Positions 58,682 to 64,000 of a stretch of 64,000 nt of DNA are shown here, in pieces (within the stretch, counting starts at the first letter, position 1; every line of letters starts with the position of its first letter). This DNA is from Teredinibacter turnerae (GTDB lineage Bacteria > Pseudomonadota > Gammaproteobacteria > Pseudomonadales > Cellvibrionaceae): the NCBI RefSeq assembly GCF_037935975.1, contig NZ_CP149817.1:62001-126000 (forward strand). The letters run 5' to 3'. The position numbers were made by a program, and so were the translations under genes. Below the pieces are notes generated by a model. It ran no database searches. It was not told the origin of the DNA and saw nothing but the letters and a program-made list of their open reading frames with translations.

Positions 58682-60361
58682 ATGGACCGAGGAATAGATT
58701 TGTCAGCGCTGCCGCGTCGGAGAGAAAACCCTGCGCGCCCAGAGCCCCAGGATTTTGGTGACTTGCCAGTGATGGACTATTGGCTGGACCAGCGCAGTGT
58801 CAGGCGCGCATTTGATGGTGTTGATCGGCGTCAGGCGTTTATGCAACGCAAGAACGTTATCGCATTTCCCGCGCGCAATCAGGCGGGAACCGCCCGTCGT
58901 TTGCAGTTGCGCTTACGCCGCGCTCACCTGATTCACCAATTGTTTTTGTTGTTGGGCGATGCATTTGCGCTCGCACTATCGCTGCTTTTTGTTACTGCAA
59001 TCTATGTTATCTGGACCGGCCAGGGGTCGCAGTTTGTACGCAGTTTGATGCCGTCACTCTGGGAGTTTGGTTTCGTTGGTACAGTTTACTTAATGTATAA
59101 CTGGCTGCAGGGTAACTATGCCAAAAAGCAATCGATTGCCGACACCCTGCGCGCGGTATCCAAAGCCGTGTTTGTCGCGATTTCTGTACAATCGGTATTG
59201 GCGGGTCTTGTGGGCAACCGCGCACTGCTGTTGGGTCTGCTCAGTACATGGTGTCTTGCGCTGGTGATGGTGCCGATTTTTCGTATCGGCATAAAGCGCA
59301 TTATGTACAATTGTGGTATTTGGGCTCAGCCAACGGTTATTTTAGGGGCGGGTGAGAATGCCCGCCGTACCGCGGATGCGATTCAAAGCGATTGGCTACT
59401 GGGTTCACATATCGTTGAATTTATCAATTTTTCCGAAGACCGCTCCCAACCCCAGCCGGAAAGTACGCCACTCACCCATATCGAATTAAATGGCCACTAT
59501 ATTCCGGTGCGCAATGTTAATGGACTTACCGCGGGATTGTTTGAGGCGTTGGGTAATCCACATATTGTGGTAGCGACCGATTCCGCCGACTTTTGGGACA
59601 TCATCCGATTGTTATACGAAGCGAACGTGTCTTACTCCAGTATTACCATTGCGCCGCGTATGGACGGTGTGCCGATGATTGGGCTGGCGATGACCCATGT
59701 TTTTCGCCACGATGTGTTGATGCTAACGGTGCAAAACAATCTCGCGCGCTTTATTCCCCGTTTGATAAAGCGCAGTTTCGATTTGGTGCTGTCACTTTCG
59801 TTGATCGTCGCACTCGCCCCGGTGTTAGCGGTAATCGCGCTGGCGGTGCGCGCCAGTGGTAAGCATGTTTTCTATGGTCACCAGCGTGTGGGGCGTGATG
59901 GGCGTTTATTTGGCTGCTACAAATTTCGCAGTATGTTTAACAATAGTGACCAATTGTTGCGGGATCATTTACGGGATAATCCGGAAGCTCGCGCTGAGTG
60001 GAATCGCGATTACAAGCTTAAGCAGGACCCGCGCGTGACACGCGTTGGGAATTTCCTGCGCAAAACCAGTCTGGATGAACTGCCGCAGTTGTGGAACGTG
60101 GTTAAAGGCGATATGAGCCTGGTAGGGCCGCGGCCTGTTGTTCGTGAAGAGCTTTTGCGCTATCACGATAAGCAAGGGTTCTATTCCCGCGTCCGTCCGG
60201 GTATCACCGGCCTGTGGCAAGTGAGCGGGCGCAACGATGTCACTTATGAGGAACGGGTTAACCTGGACACCTGGTATTCCAAAAACTGGAGCTTATGGTA
60301 CGACGTGGTGATCCTGGTGAAAACGCTCGGCGTGGTTGTAAAAAGATCCGGCGCATATTAG
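58682..60361 (+). CDS. Polyprenyl-phosphate hexose-1-phosphate transferase (WbaP/WcaJ type)
   Basis: This 559-residue enzyme starts glycan synthesis by placing a sugar-1-phosphate on undecaprenyl phosphate. It has four N-terminal membrane helices (about 85-230), a Rossmann-like cytoplasmic domain ([29 protein letters not shown]), a re-entrant helix ([25 protein letters not shown]), and the C-terminal catalytic domain with [56 protein letters not shown] and [22 protein letters not shown]. These match WbaP-type enzymes. I take ATG 58682 (GGAACAGGA site). The acyltransferase gene follows after 23 bp. Confidence 0.92.
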   Translation: MDRGIDLSALPRRRENPARPEPQDFGDLPVMDYWLDQRSVRRAFDGVDRRQAFMQRKNVIAFPARNQAGTARRLQLRLRRAHLIHQLFLLLGDAFALALSLLFVTAIYVIWTGQGSQFVRSLMPSLWEFGFVGTVYLMYNWLQGNYAKKQSIADTLRAVSKAVFVAISVQSVLAGLVGNRALLLGLLSTWCLALVMVPIFRIGIKRIMYNCGIWAQPTVILGAGENARRTADAIQSDWLLGSHIVEFINFSEDRSQPQPESTPLTHIELNGHYIPVRNVNGLTAGLFEALGNPHIVVATDSADFWDIIRLLYEANVSYSSITIAPRMDGVPMIGLAMTHVFRHDVLMLTVQNNLARFIPRLIKRSFDLVLSLSLIVALAPVLAVIALAVRASGKHVFYGHQRVGRDGRLFGCYKFRSMFNNSDQLLRDHLRDNPEARAEWNRDYKLKQDPRVTRVGNFLRKTSLDELPQLWNVVKGDMSLVGPRPVVREELLRYHDKQGFYSRVRPGITGLWQVSGRNDVTYEERVNLDTWYSKNWSLWYDVVILVKTLGVVVKRSGAY

Positions 60362-60384
60362 CGGCGTTGGTAAAGGGCGTTTCG

Positions 60385-61344
60385 ATGGTAGATACTTCAC
60401 AAATTCAGGGCCGGCCGCGAGTCGATCAAATGGAGCGGCATCAATTGGTGCGACGCATTTTGCGAGCCGTCCCATATCGCGTAGGTGTTCGCGGGCTTAG
60501 TGTGTTGTGGACATTACCCGGGAACAACAAATTACTCGCTCGTCTTTGTGGCCCGCTCAGACGTTTGGCTCGCTACCTGGATACCGGTTCTCTGTCAGTG
60601 AGCATGCGACAAGTTTTTGTTCAGGTTAATTTTTTATCGAACTGGCGTTTACACGCGCTGAGTATCGCCCCGCCGGCGGTGTTCGATCGCTATGTTACGT
60701 TCAAAAATCTACACCTCCTCGATGCGTATTTCGGCAAGCGCGGTGTTGTTTTGTGCAACAGCCACTACGGTGGAGGCAAACTCGCCGGCGTACTGCTGGC
60801 GCGTAAGGGCTATAGTCTTTTAACGCTTGACCGGGTCAACAGTTACGGTTTCCTGCCTAAGGTCAGCTGGTCTGAGCGCCTCGAGTGCTTAGTCATGGGG
60901 CAGCGCGAAGAGCAACAATTTCTGCTAAAAGCGCTGTTTAAATGTCAAAAAGCGTTGCGTAAAAATCGCCTGGTACAGATTGTCGCAGATGGGTATCGAG
61001 GCAACTCTTCAGTGATGGTGAATTTTCTCGGCAAACAGCGCGCGATACGTAGCAGCTTCGCAGAATTGGCGGTAGATACGGGCGCGGTGATCATTCCAGT
61101 GTTGAGCCGTATAGACCAGGATGGGCATGTCGAGGTCGAGCTATTCCCGCCGATGGACCCGCAAGCCATGAACGGGAGTGACGCAGAAAAGGTCACTCAG
61201 CTCTGCCAAACATACGCCGCCTGGCTCGCCGACGCTTGGCAAGCGGAACCGGCGAATGTGTTTAAAAACGATATTGAACTGTTTTTACGCTTGCCCGCCG
61301 CACGTGAACAACTTCTGGAAACATCGCAGCACGTCCAATCATGA
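60385..61344 (+). CDS. Second LpxL/HtrB-like acyltransferase
   Basis: This 319-residue protein is a paralogue of the one at 53739: VVLCNSHYGGGKLAGVLLARKGYSLLTLD aligns with the NTHHGA motif, and VADGYRGNSSVMVNFLGKQRAIRSSFAELAVDTGAVIIPV with the second block. The histidine of the HX4D-like motif is kept (NSHYGG). It probably adds an acyl chain to a sugar or lipid intermediate, using acyl-ACP. The start is ATG 60385 behind AAAGGG; a start at 60295 would overlap the WbaP gene by 67 bp. Its stop overlaps the next ATG (ATGA). Confidence 0.82.
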   Translation: MVDTSQIQGRPRVDQMERHQLVRRILRAVPYRVGVRGLSVLWTLPGNNKLLARLCGPLRRLARYLDTGSLSVSMRQVFVQVNFLSNWRLHALSIAPPAVFDRYVTFKNLHLLDAYFGKRGVVLCNSHYGGGKLAGVLLARKGYSLLTLDRVNSYGFLPKVSWSERLECLVMGQREEQQFLLKALFKCQKALRKNRLVQIVADGYRGNSSVMVNFLGKQRAIRSSFAELAVDTGAVIIPVLSRIDQDGHVEVELFPPMDPQAMNGSDAEKVTQLCQTYAAWLADAWQAEPANVFKNDIELFLRLPAAREQLLETSQHVQS

Positions 61345-62261
61345 GTCAGTCCGTTACGCTTCCCAATTTTTTTATCATTGGCGCTGCTCGCAGTGGCACC
61401 TCGAGTTTGTACGAGTATCTGCGTCAGCATCCTCAGGTGTTTTTGAGCAATCCCAAAGAACCCATGTATTTTGCGTTTCCCGATCAGGCGGTGACATTTG
61501 CAGGTCCTGGTGATGAGCGTGAAATTAACCGCAAAGCAGTTACCAACTGGTCGGACTATTGTCAGCTGTTCGACAAAGCAGGCGATAAAACGGCCGTGGG
61601 TGAGGCATCTGCAAATTATTTGTACTCGCCCTGTGCTGCGCAAAATATCGCGGCCAAGGTTCCACACGCAAAACTGATTGCAGTGTTGCGCAACCCTGTT
61701 GAGCGTGCGTATTCGAGTTATCTATATACCTTGCGGGAAGGGCGTGAGCCTCTCGGCGATTTTCAAGCTGCCCTGGCGCAAGAGCCGGAACGCATCGCCA
61801 ACAATTGGGAGCACCTGTGGCACTACCGCAGCATGGGGTTTTACTCTGCACAGCTGGAGCGCTATTTTGCGCATTTTGCGCGAGATAATATAAAAATTAT
61901 CTTGCAGGAAGATCTGCAACACAATGTCGATAGTGTCGTCCGGGACGTGTTCGAGTTTCTCGGTGTGGATCCGGCATTTAAGGCGGAAACTGGGGTTGCC
62001 TACAACCAGGGAGGTAAGCCCAAGAATGCCTGGCTCAATAGTGTTCTTACCAAACCGTCCCCCCTCAAAGCCGCGCTGCGTCCTGTTACACCGCGGTTTT
62101 TGCTGGATGCCTATGTTAAATTCAAGCATAAAAATTTAACCAAGCCTGCGCTCGAGGAAACTACCCGGCGCACGCTTGAACAGGGTTACGTGCAGGAAAT
62201 CGATAAGCTGGAAGCGCTACTTGCGCGAGATTTAAGCCACTGGCGTGGAGCCGAGGCCTAA
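61341..62261 (+). CDS. Sulfotransferase 1
   Basis: This 306-residue protein carries the 5'-phosphosulfate loop NFFIIGAARSGTSSLYEYLRQHPQVF, the 3'-phosphate box LIAVLRNPVERAYSSYLYTL and a DxxxNxxxV-like region, together the PAPS-binding signature of the sulfotransferase superfamily. KEPMYFAF after the loop is typical of the heparan/carbohydrate sulfotransferase group in bacteria. It moves sulfate from PAPS to a hydroxyl group of a sugar or lipid. ATG 61341 overlaps the stop of the acyltransferase, so they are translationally coupled. Confidence 0.9.
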   Translation: MSQSVTLPNFFIIGAARSGTSSLYEYLRQHPQVFLSNPKEPMYFAFPDQAVTFAGPGDEREINRKAVTNWSDYCQLFDKAGDKTAVGEASANYLYSPCAAQNIAAKVPHAKLIAVLRNPVERAYSSYLYTLREGREPLGDFQAALAQEPERIANNWEHLWHYRSMGFYSAQLERYFAHFARDNIKIILQEDLQHNVDSVVRDVFEFLGVDPAFKAETGVAYNQGGKPKNAWLNSVLTKPSPLKAALRPVTPRFLLDAYVKFKHKNLTKPALEETTRRTLEQGYVQEIDKLEALLARDLSHWRGAEA

Positions 62262-63107
62262 ATGCAACACGCGTCCAACTTTGGGCCAGATTTTCTGTAT
62301 ATCGGGCCCGACAAATCCGGTTCCACCTGGCTCTACAATGTGTTGTCGAATCATCCCCAGTGCTTTGTGCCGGATGCTAAAGATATTTATTATTTCGATA
62401 AATATTACGCACGCGGTGAAGACTGGTATCGCGGGTTTTTTCGTGCAGCCCCAGCGACAGCAAGTGTTAAAGGGGAGATTTCTCACGGCTATTTGTTTGA
62501 CGAACAGGCGCCGATACGTATTCATCAGGACTTTCCCGAAGCCAAGGTCATGACCACGCTGCGCCACCCGGTGGAGCGCAGCATTTCTCACTATTTCTAT
62601 CTGCGGGCCAGTGGTTTAATCAATTGTCCGTTGCAAGAGGCCGTTCAAATACGGCCTGGCATTATCCAGAGCAGCCTTTATTATCAGCCGATAAAACGTT
62701 TTAGCGAACAGATCCCCTCGCATCTTCTACACATCAGTTTTTTCGAAGATCTACAGCAGCATCCTCGGGAACACGCGTACGCCGTGTTTGAATTTCTTGG
62801 TTTAGATGCGCTTGATTGTGTAGATTTTGGCGCAAAGGTTCGAGAGGCAAGACAACCGAAGAATGTTGCTCTTGCCAAAATGTTGAAACTTGCAGCCATT
62901 AAAGCGCGAGACCTGGGGTTTGCCTCCATGCTGGGTAGAATCAAAAACAGCCAGATGATCAATCACCTGTATCGGCCGCTGGACAAATCTGCCCGTGAGG
63001 TGGTGACTGCAGACGATCGCGCCTGGCTGGCAGCTAAATTGCGCGACGATACACTGCGGCTCGAGGATTTTTTGAGCTGCGACTTGCAGCATTGGATTGA
63101 GGCTTAG
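62262..63107 (+). CDS. Sulfotransferase 2
   Basis: This 281-residue member of the superfamily has 5'-loop DFLYIGPDKSGSTWLYNVLSNHPQ, 3'-phosphate box VMTTLRHPVERSISHYFYLRASG, and KDIYYFDKYYARGEDWYRGFF (the KxxYF group). It begins directly after the stop of sulfotransferase 1 with no gap. The loop PDKSGSTWLY differs from that of 1, so the two probably act on different positions. Confidence 0.88.
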   Translation: MQHASNFGPDFLYIGPDKSGSTWLYNVLSNHPQCFVPDAKDIYYFDKYYARGEDWYRGFFRAAPATASVKGEISHGYLFDEQAPIRIHQDFPEAKVMTTLRHPVERSISHYFYLRASGLINCPLQEAVQIRPGIIQSSLYYQPIKRFSEQIPSHLLHISFFEDLQQHPREHAYAVFEFLGLDALDCVDFGAKVREARQPKNVALAKMLKLAAIKARDLGFASMLGRIKNSQMINHLYRPLDKSAREVVTADDRAWLAAKLRDDTLRLEDFLSCDLQHWIEA

Positions 63108-63121
63108 GATCGAGGCTTAAT

Positions 63122-64000
63122 ATGGCAGAACAACCGCAACCTAATTTGTTTATTGTCGGCCAGCCGAAGTCGGGTACCAGTGCGGTGTTTTCATTTTTAC
63201 GGCAGCACCCTGAGATAAATGCCTGCTCGGCGAAAGAACCGAGTTTCTTCTGTTCGGACATTCGCTCACAATATTTCCACTTGAGTAAGCAGGCGCGCAC
63301 ATTAAAAAATTATTTGGCGCTGTATCGAAGTGGTGATTATCGCTATTGGCTGGAAGGGTCTACCGCGTATTTATACTCTGCGAAAGCGGCGGAGGAAATA
63401 CATCAGTTTAATCCGGATGCGCGAATCATCATTCTGTTGCGTGAACCTGCCGAGTTTTTATTTACTTACCACAAGCAATTATTGCGTAACAGCTGCCCGT
63501 TTGAGGAAGTGACGTCTCTGGAGGACGCGCTTGCCCTCGAGCCGCAGCGCCGCCGCGGCGAAAAGTTGCCGCGCGATGTTTTCGATGCCTCTTTTTTGTA
63601 TTACAGCGAACGCCTGCGCTATGTGGAGCATATTAAGCGCTTTACTGCGTTGTTTCCTGTGGGCCAAATAAAAATCGTGATATACGATGATTTTAAAGCG
63701 GATAACGCGCAAGTTATGAGCGGGCTGTGGCAGTGGTTGGGTTTAACGCCGCCAGCCGCGATGGAGCTGCAGCAAGTGAACGCACAGGTGGAAGTACGCA
63801 ACAGGCGGTTGAAGCAGTTTTTAGACAAGCGGTTATTTGGTGTTAAGCAGGTTCTGCGCAAGCGGATTGGCAAGCGTATTTTCAAAGTCTTGCGTGCCGG
63901 TTATCGCAAAATTATTTTTGCCGGGGCTGTGCAAGAAAAACTCGATCCAGCGCTCGCGCAGAAAATTCGCGCACGTTATGTCAATGAAGTGGAAGCGCTC
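63122..64000 (+). CDS. Sulfotransferase 3, cut by the window end
   Basis: Open from ATG 63122 to base 64000 (293 codons) without a stop. NLFIVGQPKSGTSAVFSFLRQHPEI is the PAPS 5'-loop, and AKEPSFFCSDI follows. The region expected to hold the 3'-phosphate box reads IIILLREPAEFLFTYHKQLL, in which the usual Arg and Ser (R-x-x-S) are replaced by Phe and Thr. The PAPS grip may therefore be altered, or the substrate site changed. The gene begins 14 bp after sulfotransferase 2. The last residues are missing from the window. Confidence 0.85.
   Translation, partial: MAEQPQPNLFIVGQPKSGTSAVFSFLRQHPEINACSAKEPSFFCSDIRSQYFHLSKQARTLKNYLALYRSGDYRYWLEGSTAYLYSAKAAEEIHQFNPDARIIILLREPAEFLFTYHKQLLRNSCPFEEVTSLEDALALEPQRRRGEKLPRDVFDASFLYYSERLRYVEHIKRFTALFPVGQIKIVIYDDFKADNAQVMSGLWQWLGLTPPAAMELQQVNAQVEVRNRRLKQFLDKRLFGVKQVLRKRIGKRIFKVLRAGYRKIIFAGAVQEKLDPALAQKIRARYVNEVEAL

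Overview
The window looks like chromosome from a marine gammaproteobacterium of the Cellvibrionaceae, with Teredinibacter or Saccharophagus as the closest type I can name. Evidence: a gammaproteobacterial rRNA operon; the housekeeping blocks recG, ubiA-phoB-phoR and prlC-yheV; and secreted proteins built from modules joined by long poly-serine or Pro/Thr/Ser linkers (CBM2, PPC and P domains), a hallmark of plant-polysaccharide degraders of this family. The genus is an inference; no database was searched.

Layout. 1-16.9 kb is mostly core genes: yaaA end, a CheY-like regulator, a DUF938 methyltransferase, a Gfo/Idh/MocA oxidoreductase, recG, a YbaK-HDOD fusion, DUF502, a dicarboxylate/amino-acid symporter, HU, ubiA, phoBR, a FemAB-like protein, a lone ParA-like ATPase and an AT-rich lipoprotein. 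17.1-23.7 kb is a complete rrn operon (P1/P2, boxA, 16S, tRNA-Ile, tRNA-Ala, 23S, 5S). It is followed by a 192-bp tandem array packed with hairpins and copies of the 5S-tail/terminator. 23.9-35.5 kb holds ybaK, a 2OG-Fe(II) oxygenase, a MerR regulator, a PPC-endonuclease I, rhodanese, gamma carbonic anhydrase, prlC, an alpha/beta hydrolase, yheV and a YgjV-type membrane protein. 35.5-46.4 kb has a CBM2/beta-propeller protein, a soluble multi-PAS chemoreceptor interrupted by a frameshift, a three-CheW-domain protein, a NarL-type regulator, a DcaP-like porin and bacterioferritin. 46.6-53.7 kb holds DUF3014, a DUF6491-like protein, a threonine-aldolase-type lyase, a SemiSWEET, a chorismate-lyase-like protein and a subtilisin-type protease. 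53.7-64.0 kb is a divergent locus: an acyl ligase, ACP and LpxL-like acyltransferase on one arm, and a WbaP-type sugar-phosphate transferase, a second LpxL-like acyltransferase and three sulfotransferases on the other, with the last cut by the window edge.

How parts may work together. The right-hand locus reads as a pathway for a polyprenyl-linked glycan or glycolipid that is acylated and sulfated. The paralogous acyltransferases on both arms tie the two halves together. The chemoreceptor and three-CheW protein form a local signalling pair without a CheA in view.

Most unusual features: (1) a 263-bp MITE-like element with about 31-bp inverted ends flanked by TA, inserted into one copy of a dispersed palindromic repeat whose uninterrupted copy elsewhere in the window serves as the empty site; (2) the hairpin array after 5S, whose copies vary mainly in loops while the stems are kept; (3) the frameshift in the chemoreceptor at a U-run directly followed by a stop codon; (4) the acyl/sulfo-glycan locus.
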